A DNA stretch of 64,000 nt from Channallabes apus. Taxonomy: Eukaryota; Chordata; Actinopteri; Siluriformes; Clariidae. Below, one piece after another: positions 1 through 11,559 of the stretch; the stretch's first letter is position 1, and every line of letters starts with the position of its first letter. The stretch is taken from contig CM060113.1 in the NCBI GenBank assembly GCA_030522415.1, positions 5,765,467 through 5,829,466 of the forward strand, read 5' to 3'. A program made the translations under genes and the position numbers. The notes under the pieces are model-generated. The model was not told where the DNA came from. It saw only the letters and a program-made list of their open reading frames with translations, and did no database searches.

Positions 1-197
1 GAACGCCAATTAGCCTAACCTGCATATCTTTGGACTGTGGGAGGAAACCGGAGTACCCGGAGGAAACCCACCAAGCACGGGGAGAACATGCAAACTCCAT
101 GCACACAGAGACGGGAATCAAGCCTGGCCGGGGAATCAAACCCAGACCCTGGAGGTACAAGGCGACAGTGCTAACCACTACACCACCGCGCCGCCTG
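1..197 (-). repeat. tRNA-headed SINE copy, partial at window edge
   Basis: This is the head half of a SINE family that recurs at about 6356, 7327, 22838, 30150, 31048 and 40320. On the minus strand it starts with a tRNA-like region (GGTTAGCACTGTCGCC, then a B-box-like GGTTTGATTCCCC), followed by the conserved body that includes CAGTCCAAAGATATGCAG. The 3' tail lies outside the window. Confidence 0.8.
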
Positions 198-504
198 TGA
201 GATATTAGTTTATTAAAAATAGTAGCTGTATACGATTAAGTATTATGAAGCCTTTAATGTCTGTTTTAATGTCTGAAATGAATTAAACAATATATCTCTA
301 GTTGCCTATGCAGGTTTTTATTGCAAGGACTCAACACATTCTATTTTTTTTTTCATAATTTTTGTTTAAAAATTTTTTTTATATATATTCTATAGTCATT
401 ATCCATGAAGTGAAATATTTCAAGTATTTTTTTTTTTTTATTTCAATGACTACAGATTGCAGCTCATGGAAATAAAAAACCCAGTACATCAAAATATTAT
501 AATA
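198..504. other. AT-rich intergenic stretch
   Basis: I see no gene here. The stretch is rich in A and T, with several T homopolymers (near 345, 373 and 428). Confidence 0.6.
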
Positions 505-800
505 TTTCCTATTATACATCGCGAGTTCGATTCCCGGGTGATGCTGTAACCTCTCGCAGCCGGAGGTCTAGAGAGAGCTGATTGGTCGAGCTCTCTCAGA
601 GGGGAGAGATAAGAGGTACTTAGTGCTCCTACATTAATTACAGCTCTACAGCCAATCAGGGGCGTCTGTGAGATCAGGCAAGCGGAAGGAGTGGGTAGCG
701 CTGTCCTCTGAGTGTGATACGCCGTCCCCATCGTCCGTGAGCGAGCAGGTCGGAAAGATGTCTGGTGGCCAATCTTCATTGATTGCACATTCCACCAGTA
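505..800 (+). repeat. Dispersed repeat, also present inverted at the window's right end
   Basis: The segment around 680-750 (GGAAGGAGTGGGTAGCGCTG and GTGAGCGAGCAGG) is closely matched on the opposite strand at the end of the window, near 63940-64000. A B-box-like GTTCGATTCCCGGG at about 523 suggests a Pol III-derived head. The family is not recognised. The open frame here is not a gene. Confidence 0.55.
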
Positions 801-839
801 AGAGCAGAGTGTGAAGGTTTAATTAGCAGAGTAATAGCA

Positions 840-1565
840 CAGTTTTGCTTAAAATATTGCAATGCACTCAACATTGTGGGTTACATATCAGAGTTCAAAA
901 GAAGACAAATTGTTGGCTGGCACATCTGTGACCAAGACATCAAATCTTTGTGATGAATCAAGAGCCACGGTATCCAGGGTAATGTCAGCATACCACCAAG
1001 AAGAACGAATAACATCCAGCAGGAGTAACTGTGGATGCAAGAGGAAGCTGTCTGAACATAAAACAAAAGCCCAAGACCGTTGCATGCCCAAAGTGAAGCA
1101 TGGGGGTGGATTCCCAAGGCCAAATACTTCAGCTAGATGGGCGTGTCACTGATAAGGACTACTGAACCATTCTGGAGGACCATGTGCACCCAATGGTTTA
1201 AACATTGTATCCTGAAGGAGGTGCCATGTATCAGGGTGATAATGCACCAATACTCACAGCAAGACTGGAGACAGAGTGCTTTGATGAACATGAAAGTGAA
1301 GTTAAACATCTCCCATGGTCTGCACATTCACCAGATCTAAATATTATTCAGCCACTTTGGGGTGTTTTGAAGGAGCGAGTCAGGAAACGTTTTTCTCCAC
1401 CAGCATCATGTAGTTATCTGGCCACTACTCTGCAAGAAGAATGGCTCAAAATCCCTCTGGCCACTGTGCAGGACTTGTATCTGTAATTCCCAAAACAATC
1501 TGATGCTGTATTGGCCACAAAAGGAGGCCCAACACCATACTAATGAATTATTGTGGTCTAAAACC
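840..1565 (+). pseudogene. Tc1-like transposase relic, internally deleted
   Basis: Fragments in several frames match a Tc1/mariner transposase: a helix-turn-helix part (ATVSRVMSAYH, around 970), the basic stretch SSRSNCG.KRKLSEH (around 1015), then after a deletion the DDE C-terminal part HSPDLNIIQPLWGVLKERV (around 1325-1380). The same family occurs at 17521-18285, where the middle part is kept. Frames are broken and the DDE core is incomplete, so it cannot encode an active enzyme. Confidence 0.8.
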
Positions 1566-3300
1566 TGATATTAATCACAGTTTGATGAAAAATTAGTTAT
1601 CTATATCATGTTTTGAGATGTTACTTCCAGGTGTCTCTAAGGCACAGACCTTTCCACGCAGTTAGGAAGTTAGCATGTTTCCAGATACTCTGCCATAGAC
1701 CCATCGTTTTATTGGCGCATCACTAAATGACATAATCATGACTGTATCTCCAGCATTGCACAACAGGAGCATGCAGAACGATCAAAGTCTCTATTCATCC
1801 TAAACATGGTCTCTACTGCCTACTAGCATCTGGAAAGAAGTACTGCAGCATTTAAGCCACAACTGAAACACACACTTCAGAAAGACAGCTTCTATTTCCA
1901 GGATGTAAAAGTCATAAATGCTCAGCTCTCTGGTCTCAGAGGCAGATATACAGTAGCACTTGTCCGCTTGTCCAGTTGATATATAGATGGATGCAGTATG
2001 CATATTCAATATACTAAATAAGATAAGATTAAAATGAGATGCTCCCTAGCAACAAAAGTAATTATTGTACTGTTGTATTTAATATACTATGATGTATTGT
2101 TGATGAATTAATATTCATCCATATATGTTTGTTCCAACAAACAAACCATACGTACTATGTTTTGTTTTGTTTTATTTATTTATTTATTTATTTATTCATT
2201 ACAAAATAAAAATAAATAAAATATGTAAATCTGGACCGATCTATTTTTACATGGGTTTATCAACTCAGTGTTTAAAAAATATATTGTTGGCTGCATAAAC
2301 TTTATCTGCTTACGAATACCATATTTTGATCTACATGATTTTTATGTTTTATTTTATTTTTAATAATGTATTTTTATATATTTTAATAATGCAGTAATAT
2401 GTGCATGATATATTTATTTATAGTAAGAAAAGCATGTACAAATAATAATTGAGTGATATTTGTAAGTTGCATGAAGTGTGAAGTGAAAATCCTGGACTGC
2501 ATAACAAATGTATGCATTTCTTGCCACACAATCTACAAAAATTTATGAAAAAAATTTTTTAAAAGAGGTTGGAAGCCAGTTCATTGACATCATCTGAATT
2601 ATCAGTTAGTAGACATCAGTTAGTTGTGTTTTTCTGCTGATTAAATAATCCTCCTGCAGTCACCAGGTTTCACACCATCACTGGTAAACCCCCAACCCAA
2701 CCTCTAACCCTGTAAAATATTAATCCTCCAATTAAACCTCTAAAATATTTAATTTATAAGACATGATTTTCAGTGTTCTTTACTTGTTCCAGAAACACAA
2801 ACACAGAGATAAGTGATGAAAACAAGCCTCACTGGCAGCTAATGTTGAAGTCACATGTCTTTAATTTGTGTTTATACCTGTACATCTGTTTTGAAAACAT
2901 AGCGGTCATGAAACATCACTATTGTTCAAACACAGTTAGAATAAAACTCAGTAATGAATAAAGGTCATGTTACTGTGTAATTGCTGTTTACATTTATTGT
3001 GTCAGCAAAACTTCAAAAAAATCAGGCCAATAATTCTGTTGGAAGCAAAAAAATTAAAATTAATAGCCTACTTTGGCACTTCATGAATGAATAGTGAAAA
3101 AAACGTCAGTCATTAAGGTGCACAGAAACAAAACCTGTAGCATAAAATCCTATATACATACATACATCTATTAAATAATTATTGTTCTTATTGTAAACAT
3201 GTATTACATTTTCTGGCATTTTTGTTGACATAATATATCACTGTAATGAACAATGAGGAGAACACTGCTTATAGTTATTTGTTACATAGTTTTTCTGTTT
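1566..3300. other. Intergenic, no gene recognised
   Basis: The stretch is AT-rich. It has a TTTA microsatellite at about 2175-2200 and no coding region I can support. It lies downstream of the NITR gene on the minus strand, so the part near 3300 may hold that gene's 3' untranslated region. Confidence 0.5.
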
Positions 3301-3307
3301 CGCAAAG

Positions 3308-3430
3308 TTATCGTATTGTGTTATAAATTACACACTCATCTGATGAACCGTCTTTCCTTCTTTCAGCTTCGGCTTTAGTCTTGGTAAACTGCACAGCTGC
3401 ATAATTTAGTGTTTCACCTTCAGATTCCTA

Positions 3431-3471
<41 letters not shown>

Positions 3472-3508
3472 CATTATAATTAATAATAATAATAATAATA
3501 ACGACATT

Positions 3509-3544
<36 letters not shown>

Positions 3545-5030
3545 CCAAATAAACATAATAATTATATAACATGTTAAATGCACTGAAAACACCAGCTAAA
3601 CAAAATTTAACAAACTGACTGCACAAGTTATATCTCGTCCATTATGACAAGCAGATTATGAATGTAGTAACATTTTAAATACATAACACACATACCTGCC
3701 TCATTCCTGGATGTTTCATATAAGCATTCACTATAATACAGAAACACACCTATTAGTCTTTTTTAGTAAAACTTTGTACAAATAAATTTGGTATAATTAT
3801 TATTTAAGTACTTTAATGACAAGGTATACTTAATATACAGAGATATACTCATACCTCTGGGGTTTTCTCTATTATTTCTTCTCAGTACAAAATAAATGAG
3901 ACAGAATATCAGAAGTGCACACACACCCAAAGCCGTCCCCAAACCCAGCACTGTCGAATACAGAGACTGAGTTACTTCTGATACTGTTATCTCACCGCAT
4001 TATACAGTATTAAAACATTTATTTTCTAGATGTATCTTGTATTTTAGTATTATGAATTAAGATTAATTAATTAATGGTGAATTATGAGACATCTTACCTG
4101 TTTTCATGTTATTACACAGATCTGGTACAGATGTTTCTGATGCAGTAGTAGCATGCACATCTGTTAACGTTTATCATAATTCAATAAAATATCTGTAACT
4201 CACTGTTGTTAGATAAAACAGTTAGTATTTAACTATTATTATTCCTATTTATAGTATTTAAAAAAAAACATAATCACAGTAAACCAGTAGCTGAATCAAT
4301 TTTAGTGAAAATCCCACCTTTAATTTTTAAATAAGTTCCGTCTGCAAACACAGGGTTAATTTCCATCAGGGCACAGAAGTACATGGCTTCATCAGACTGA
4401 GTGGTTTTTAAAATGGTCGTATTAAAGCAGTTTGAAAATCTTTGAATTTGAAAATTCGATTTTTGGAATCCATCATAAAATGTTTCTCCAGTATTTTTAA
4501 ATATTGTGACCATAATCCGAGGTTTTTGTCTGTTTGGTTGTTTAAACCAGGCGATTATCCCAACTTCATTTTCAGAAATACAACACCGCAGAGTAGCCGA
4601 GTCTCCGATATCCACACTGAGCTCTTTATCAGGCTGATAAACTGGTGACTCTGTGAGAGATTGTGCAGAAACCCAGCGTCTACCAGGTTGGACTGTATCT
4701 AGAAAATATAAATTTAATAAGGTAAATAAATTATTTCAGATGGTTGAACTGTATCTGGAACAGTAAATGCATTAATCAAATATAAAGAGAGATTAAAGAT
4801 CACCTTAAAGAAATAACATTGGAGGTTCTTCTACATACAGCTTGCAGAAAAGTGATTGATAAAAATTTACTTCGTACATTATATTCCATTATTATAAATA
4901 AAATTGATATAATTAATAATTATAAGTAATGGAAGTAAAAAGTAATGTATTAATCAAACAGGATGGGAACTTGTTTTCATTACTTACAGATGGTGCTGAA
5001 GCTCACAATCAAAATCCAGAAATCGATCAT
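3308..5030 (-). CDS. Novel immune-type receptor (NITR)-like inhibitory receptor, single V domain
   Basis: NITRs are teleost cell-surface receptors thought to act on cytotoxic lymphocytes. Exons (minus strand): 5030-4988 signal peptide (starts MIDFWILIV); 4698-4318 V-type Ig domain with the first Cys in ATLRC, AWFKQ, second Cys in AMYFCA and a J-like FADGTYLKIK; 4160-4098 stalk; 3983-3855 transmembrane helix then RRNN; 3730-3696; 3427-3308 tail ending in TAA. Every junction has GT/AG ends and the phases fit, giving 256 codons plus a stop. The tail carries two ITIM-like motifs, LNYAAV and VIYNTI, typical of inhibitory NITRs. There is no second Ig domain. Another V-only receptor class such as DICP is possible but less likely, because of the J-like motif. 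Confidence 0.85.
3428..3545. repeat. AAT trinucleotide microsatellite
   Basis: Three runs of the AAT unit are separated by two short GACATTATAATT-like interruptions. The repeat lies in the last NITR intron, directly beside its splice acceptor. Confidence 0.9.
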
Positions 5031-6355
5031 TGTATATTTCTTTAAATTTATATCCCAAATAGATCAACAAAATATAAATGCACTTGAACCATGATTTCAA
5101 TTTATATTTATACGATTGGGGGTCTCTAATGACCACGCCCATATAACATGATAGGCTGATTTAAAATAATAAAAACACCAGACATGGTAAACCAGCGTTG
5201 GTCTCCTACCTACATCTACCCCACATATTTCCATATTGATGTTTTGATGTTGCACAGAGATCGTGACAATGATTCTATGACAAAATGGAAAATGTGGTTT
5301 ATTTTTACACTCACGTTTCGCTGTTTGTTTTATTTGAACTTTAAATTTTAACACGTTTGTACAAAATGCAAAGTAAGTTGCATGGAACAGTGAGTCTATC
5401 AAATGCTAGAAATGTGTTTGTTGCTTAAATATGAAACACAAATGCAACCACAACGTCTGACAAACTAAATCTGAACAACTAGTGACTTTTATGACGAATA
5501 TACAGCATCAGTTACAGTAGTTTGTTATTAATGCAGGCTGAAAAGGGTGATGAAGTCCACCAGAAACAGCTGAACTGTATTGAAGTGTGTGATATACTGT
5601 AACTGAATGTCTTCATAAATATTTGTATATAATGATCGTAAACTAGCTGGTAAAGTCAAGGCCTGCTGTGTGACCTGAAACAGATCAGTCTTAGCTCAAG
5701 GTTTGTCACAATCAAAAATACACAATAATATACAAGTGTCAGTCATTTTAAGTACATAAATTCCAGTATTTTAACCTGACTTTCGGTACACCCAGATTCT
5801 ACTATCATAGCTTAACATGAGGATGTTCAAGTCAAACTGGGACTTTTCTGTGCAGAATAACAGAACACACTTCTGAGAGTAAAAACTCCCTTTATTTCTC
5901 TGTATAATCCCCTGAAACACTACTGTACTTATCCCAGTGTTTCACTAGTGCTTGGATAGAATCAAGGTAGAAAATTCTCTATCAGACTGCCTGATTCACA
6001 TCTGAAATTCTGGCCTCCCAGGAACTCCTTTAATGAATAAGAAAAGAAAAAGAAATACTTTAATCTAGCAAAAGTATATGACGATAGACAAATATAGTTA
6101 TATTTAAAACATTTCATAAAACTTATCCAGAAATAGCCTTAATAATGTTATATTTGGTTTGTTGAAATATCATATATATATTTTTTAAGATAGATTTGTC
6201 TTGATTTAAGATACTTTCAGTTATCACGTTTTGCATTCCACTTTTGACTTGATGGGCCCTCATAGGTAGGAATGTACTGCCACCTAGTGGATTGCATTGT
6301 AAATTTTAGTCATTAATGATTTAATATTTTTCCTATGAAATATATGGGGTGATAT
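5031..6355. other. Intergenic, with a possible mariner relic
   Basis: This is the upstream flank of the NITR gene. On the minus strand, 5870-5970 reads as a broken peptide with VKHWDKY, which resembles the C-terminal end of mariner-type transposases. That call is weak. I see no gene in the rest. Confidence 0.4.
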
Positions 6356-6732
6356 TCATTCATTCATTCATTTTCTATACCGCTTAATCCTGTGTTCAGG
6401 GTCGCGGGGGACCTGGAGCCTATCCCAGGAGACTTCGGGCACTAGGCGGGGTACACCCTGGACAGGGTGCCAATCCATCGCAGGGCACACACACATACAC
6501 ACACTCACACACCCAATCACACACTACGGGCAATTTAGGAACGCCAATTAGCCTAACCTGCATATCTTTGGACTGTGGGAGGAAACCGGAGTACCCGGAG
6601 GAAACCCACCAAGCACGGGGAGAACATGCAAACTCCATGCACACAGAGATGGGAATCGAGCCTGGCCGGGGAATCGAACCCAGACCCTGGAGGTGCAAGG
6701 CGACAGTGCTAACCACTACACCACCGTGCCGC
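6356..6732 (-). mobile_element. Near full-length tRNA-headed SINE with 12-bp target duplication
   Basis: The element runs on the minus strand from GCGGCACGGTGGTGTAGTGG to a tail of (TGAA)n. It is flanked by the direct duplication ATGGGGTGATAT at 6344-6355 and 6733-6744, which fixes its ends. The body contains a CA microsatellite. The TGAA tail suggests mobilisation by an RTE- or L2-type LINE; that is an inference. Confidence 0.88.
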
Positions 6733-6769
6733 ATGGGGTGATATCACGGATAATATTTAAAAGGGATTG

Positions 6770-7065
6770 CAAATTGCATTTGCAATTGCGTTTTCCATAT
6801 GTGGACGCATAAAGTGTGCCAAAATGCAATTGCAAACTTTGCATTACCGTTTGCTTTTTCGCCTTCGCGAATGCACACTGACTGCCAAATTTCAAATGAA
6901 AAAGAAAAGTCCATTTGCATTTGCATTTCCCACGTCTTACAAGTCATGAGCCTGGAGTCAGGGCCGCCCTGTACTGTGAGGCGTAATTGTATGGGGAGTG
7001 ACGTCACTCGCAGTCGCCGACGACCAAGAGGGGGAAATTTGAGCCATGGAGGTGAACCGCGGTAA
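6770..7065 (+). repeat. Dispersed repeat, inverted partner of 17235-17520
   Basis: The sequence includes CAATTGCGTTT, TTACAAGTCATGAGCC and a conserved end, GTCGCCGACGACCAAGAGGG then GAAATTTGAGC. The same blocks occur on the opposite strand at 17235-17520. The family is not recognised and the open frames on both strands are not genes. Confidence 0.65.
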
Positions 7066-7314
7066 AGTTGGTGTTGTGCGCTAAAATGCCCCCTGTCACA
7101 GATTGCACCCCCACAAAATCTCTATTAAATATATTAGGACATCACAATCAAAAATTCATATTATTATTATCAAATATATTATATTATTATTATCAAATAT
7201 ATTATTACTATTATAATTAACCCTAGGCACGTGGCAAATTAAATGAAAATTAAAATTAAGACATGTAATACAAATTCTCATATAATGTTTATTTTGTGGC
7301 ACATTTATTTTGCA
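7066..7314. other. AT-rich spacer
   Basis: A short region with TATTATTATCAAATATA duplicated. No gene is visible. Confidence 0.5.
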
Positions 7315-7326
7315 GGGGTTTGTCAT

Positions 7327-7678
7327 TCATTCATTCATTCATCTTCTATACCGCTTTATCCTGTATTTTAGGGTTGCGGGGACCTGGAGCCAATCCCAGG
7401 AGACTCAGGGCACGAGGCAGGGTACACTGCGGACAGTGTGCCAATCCATTGCAGAGCACAAACACACACACACACACACACTCATTCACACACTATGGTC
7501 AATTTGGGAACGCCAATTAGCCTAATCTGCATGTCTTTGGACTGTGGGAGGAAACCGGAGTAACCGGAGGAAACCCACCAAGCACGGGGAGAACATGCAA
7601 ACTCCATGCACACAGAGACGGGAATCGAGCCTGGCCGGGAATCGAACCCGGACCCTGGAGGTGCAAGGCGACAGTGCT
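7327..7678 (-). mobile_element. 5'-truncated SINE with 12-bp target duplication
   Basis: Same family as 6356-6732, but lacking the first part of the tRNA-like head. It is flanked by GGGGTTTGTCAT at 7315-7326 and 7679-7690. The tail is (TGAA)n on the minus strand. Confidence 0.87.
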
Positions 7679-7690
7679 GGGGTTTGTCAT

Positions 7691-7978
7691 GTAATACAAA
7701 AATGTTTACACTAAATAAATATTGTTTATGATGAAAAATTACACGAAGCAATTTTTTATTATAAATAAGCAATATAAAAATATACATGAAAATATACATT
7801 TTTCCCTATACATGTCTTTTTTATATTGCTTATTTTATAATCAAATTAGTTTGGTGCAATTTGTAAATCATAAACCTATTAATTTATGTTCTAATATAAT
7901 ATTTGATAGAGGTTATGTAGGGGGCAGCAATGTGTGGCAGGGAGGCATTTTAGCGCATAACATAAAAAAAATCAATAG
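7691..7978. other. AT-rich spacer
   Basis: No gene is supported. The stretch separates the SINE copy from the 3' end of the L2-like LINE. Confidence 0.45.
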
Positions 7979-9828
7979 CTTTTTCGTTATTCAATTAAAT
8001 CTTATTTATATAGCGCTTTTAACAATGGTCTCAAAGCAGCTTCACAAAAATTAAAGAAATTTTTTTTTCTTTTTTTTTTTCTTTTTTAAAAAGAAAATTA
8101 TTGGAAGTGTGTATGTGTGAGAAAAATGTGTCTAGATAATAATGAGATGAATGAATGATGAATGAAATGTGTCAAGCCAAGGGTGACGGCGACGGTGGCA
8201 AGGAAAACCTCCCTGAGATGGCAGTAGGAAGAAATTCATTTGGGTGATAACAGATGATATAACATCATTTGTGTTGTGCAGGTGAAAGTTCAATATAACA
8301 GAAATTCTTTAAAATAACTTGAAGACCAGTTCAGCATAGGGACGAGACAGTAGGTGCAGAGGGCAGATGAGGTCTGGATCACTGGAAGCAAGAGCAGCAT
8401 GTGTAGCTCCAACCATCATAAAGCTGAATCCAGCTGGAGCTGGTCCTTCTCTGGATGCCTCAGGAACCTCGCAGGGTCGGCCTTTGTCTACTGAAGCTGG
8501 CACAATCTCCAGATGCCTCGGGATGGGTAGAAGGATATAGAACAGGTGGGGAGAATTAGCGTAGTTGCCATTCAGGATAGATGTACTGGAGTATGAGGTT
8601 ATGGGATGAGTTACGTGAATGCCAGATTAAACAGATGCGTCTTGAGTCTACTTTTAAACTGGGAAACTGTGTCTGAGCCGTGAACACTGTCTGGAAGGCT
8701 ATTCCAAAGCTTTGGAGCTAAATATGAAAATGCCCCGCCCCTTTTGTAGATTTAGAAATTCTGAGACTTACCAGAAGTCCGGAGTTTTGTGATCTTAAGG
8801 CACGTGGTGGATTGTAGCGTATCAAAAGACTGGTTAGGTATGTGGGAGCTAAACCATTTAAGGCCTTGTACAGGCCTTAAATTTATGTAAGTAACACTAT
8901 TTTGTAATTTATTCTAAACTGAACAGGTAGCCAGTGCAGGGATGATAATATTGGGGTTATATGATCATATTTTCTGGATCTAGTGAGAACCCTGGCAGCT
9001 GCATTTTGGACTAACTGAAGATTGTTTATTGAAGATGCAGGACAACCACCTAGTAATGCATTACAATAGTTCAGTCTGAAGGTCATGAATGCATGAACTA
9101 ACTTTTCTGCATCAGATACCGATAAGATGCTCCTAAGCTTGGCAATATTTCTAAGATGGAAAAAGGCTGTTTTTGTAATATTGGAAATATGATTTTCAAA
9201 GGACAAGTTACTGTCTAATATTACGCCCAGGTCTTTTACTGCTGAGCTGGTAGTAACAGTACATCCTTCTAAACGCAGGCTGAATTGTGAAAGCTGTTGT
9301 GTGCTGGTTTTTGGGCCGATGAGTAATATCTCTGTCTTATCTGAATTTAATAAAAGAAAGTTATTGGTCATCCAATCTTTTATGTCCTGGACACACTCAG
9401 TTAATCTAGAAAACTTAGGTATTTCATCTGGTTTTGTTGAGATATATAATTGGGTATCATCAGCATAACAATGGAAACTAATCCCATGTCTTCTAATGAT
9501 GTTAACAAGGGAGGTCCTAAAACTGACCCTTGTGGGGCCCCATATTTCACTGGCATTACACCAGATGGTTCTCCATTTAGGTCTACAAAATGGATTTGTA
9601 GATGGATGGTTGATTTAGCTGAGGTGATAAGTTTATACAGCTCTTCCTGTCCTATACCTGTAAAGCACTGAAAATCTAAATGTGAAGCTATATGCTGAAC
9701 TGGATCGTGAGATACTATTAGAGGTTGAACCATTATTTTCTTCCTGATACTATAAATTTTTTCATTAAAGAAGTCCATAAAGTCTTCACTTCTAAACTGT
9801 GATGGGATATTCTCTGCGGGCATCTTAG
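7979..9828 (-). mobile_element. L2-like LINE, 3' half (reverse transcriptase end and 3' UTR)
   Basis: On the minus strand, 9862-9400 holds N-terminal RT sequence (FRSEDFMDFFNEKI) and an RT core motif YGAPQGSVLGP. 9371-8883 holds the RT C-terminal part (LLLNSDKTEILLIGP, VKDLGVILDSNLSFE, LNYCNALLGG, AARVLTRSRK.DHITP), which is typical of the CR1/L2 clade in fish. The 3' end at about 7990-8055 has the familiar TATTTATATAGCGCTTTTAA sequence. Frames are broken between the two ORFs. The element continues on the far side of the inserted DIRS-like element, at 15526. Confidence 0.85.
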
Positions 9829-9940
9829 GTTCCCTTTCAAAGGCTTTCTCTCGATGCTGCATGAAAACACTATGGGAACCATTTTGTCCTGTTGCCGGTT
9901 GTGAAGCATGTGTGCAAACACGGCAAATTTTTTGACTATA

Positions 9941-11559
9941 CAGTGGTGTGAAAAACTATTTGCCCCCTTCCTGATTTCTTATTCTTTTGCATGTTTGTCA
10001 CACTTAAATGTTTCTGCTCATCAAAAACCGTTAACTATTAGTCAAAGATAACATAATTGAACACAAAATGCAGTTTTTAAATGAAGGTTTACATTATTAA
10101 GGGAGAAAAAAAACTCCAAATCTACATGGCCCTGTGTGAAAAAGTGATTGCCCCCCTTCTTAAAAAATAACTTAACTGTGGTTTATCACACCTGAGTTCA
10201 ATTTCTGTAGTCACCCCCAGGCCTGATTACTGCCACACCTGTTTCAATCAAGAAATCACTTAAATAGGAGCTACCTGACACAGAGAAGTAGACCAAAAGC
10301 ACCTCAAAAGCTAGACATCATGCCAAGATCCAAAGAAATTCAGGAACAAATGAGAACAAAAGTAATTGAGATCTATCAGTCTGGTAAAGGTTATAAAGCC
10401 ATTTCTAAAGCTTTGGGACTCCAGCGAACCACAGTGAGAGCCATTATCCACAAACGGCAAAAACATGGAACAGTGGTGAACCTTCCCAGGAGTGGCCGGC
10501 CGACCAAAATTACCCCAAGAGCGCAGAGACGACTCATCCGAGAGGCCACAAAAGACCCCAGGACAACATCTAAAGAACTGCAAGCCTCACTTGCCTCAAT
10601 TAAGGTCAGTGTTCACGACTCCACCATAAGAAAGAGACTGGGCAAAAACGGCCTGCATGGCAGATTTCCAAGGCGCAAACCACTTTTAAGCAAAAAGAAC
10701 ATTAAGGCTCGTCTCAATTTTGCTAAAAAACATCTCAATGATAGCCAAGACTTTTGGGAAAATACCTTGTGGACCGACGAGACAAAAGTTGAACTTTTTG
10801 GAAGGTGCATGTCCCGTTACATCTGCCGTAAAAGTAACACAGCATTTCAGAAAAAGAACATCATACCAATAGTAAAATATGTTGGTGGTAGTGTGATGGT
10901 CTGGGGTTGTTTTGCTGCTTCAGGACCTGGAAGGCTTGCTGTGATAGATGGAACCATGAATTCTACTGTCTACCAAAAAATCCTGAAGGAGAATGTCTGG
11001 CCATCTGTTCGTCAACTCAAGCTGAAGCTATCTTGGGTGCTGCAGCAGGACAATGACCCAAAACACACTAGCAAATCCACCTCTGAATGGCTGAAGAAAA
11101 ACAAAATGAAGACTTTGGAGTGGCCTAGTCAAAGTCCTGACCTGAATCCTATTGAGATGTTGTGGCATGACCTTAAAAAAGCGTTCATGCTGGAAAACCC
11201 TCAAATAAAGCTGAATTACAACAATTCTGCAAAGATGAGTGGGCCAAAATTCTTCCAGAGCGCTGTAAAAGACTTGTTGCAAGTTATTCACAAACGCTTG
11301 ATTGCAGTTATTGCTGCTAAGGGTGGCCCAACCAGTTGTTAGGTTCAGGGGGCAATTACTTTTTCACACAGGGCCATGTAGGTTTGGATTTTTTTTCTCT
11401 CTAAATAATAAAACCCCTCATTTAAAAACTGCATTTTGTGTTTACTTGTGTTATCTTTGACTAATAGTTAAATGTGTTTGATGATCAGAAACATTTTGTG
11501 TGACAAACATGCAAAAGAATAAGAAATCAGGAGGGGGCAAATAGTTTTTCACACCACTG
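9941..11559 (+). mobile_element. Tc1-like DNA transposon inserted in the DIRS terminal repeat
   Basis: Terminal inverted repeats begin CAGTGGTGTGAAAAACTATT and extend for over 200 bp on each side. The element is flanked by TA dinucleotides (9939-9940 and 11560-11561), the standard Tc1 target duplication. The DIRS repeat resumes directly after it. A second copy of the same family lies at 56767-59567. Confidence 0.95.
10320..11342 (+). CDS. Tc1-like transposase (340 codons), C-terminal part out of frame
   Basis: The protein has the paired helix-turn-helix N terminus (MPRSKEIQEQ, YKAISKALGLQRTTVR), a basic linker with GRPTKITPR, and the DDE catalytic parts LWTDETKVELFG, QQDNDPKHTS and [17 protein letters not shown]. 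Length is normal for Tc1 enzymes. Compared with the sister copy at 56985-58008, one base is missing after DLKKA (about 11183) and one is gained near 11288. About 35 residues between them are therefore read in the wrong frame before HKRLIAVIAAKGGP returns. The third catalytic residue precedes this stretch (NPIE), so the core is intact, but activity is doubtful. Confidence 0.88.
   Translation: MPRSKEIQEQMRTKVIEIYQSGKGYKAISKALGLQRTTVRAIIHKRQKHGTVVNLPRSGRPTKITPRAQRRLIREATKDPRTTSKELQASLASIKVSVHDSTIRKRLGKNGLHGRFPRRKPLLSKKNIKARLNFAKKHLNDSQDFWENTLWTDETKVELFGRCMSRYICRKSNTAFQKKNIIPIVKYVGGSVMVWGCFAASGPGRLAVIDGTMNSTVYQKILKENVWPSVRQLKLKLSWVLQQDNDPKHTSKSTSEWLKKNKMKTLEWPSQSPDLNPIEMLWHDLKKAFMLENPQIKLNYNNSAKMSGPKFFQSAVKDLLQVIHKRLIAVIAAKGGPTSC

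Noticed and set aside
3428..3545. Short regular AAT repeat as a possible CRISPR-like array
   Set aside because: It is a plain trinucleotide microsatellite with no spacers, in a vertebrate genome.
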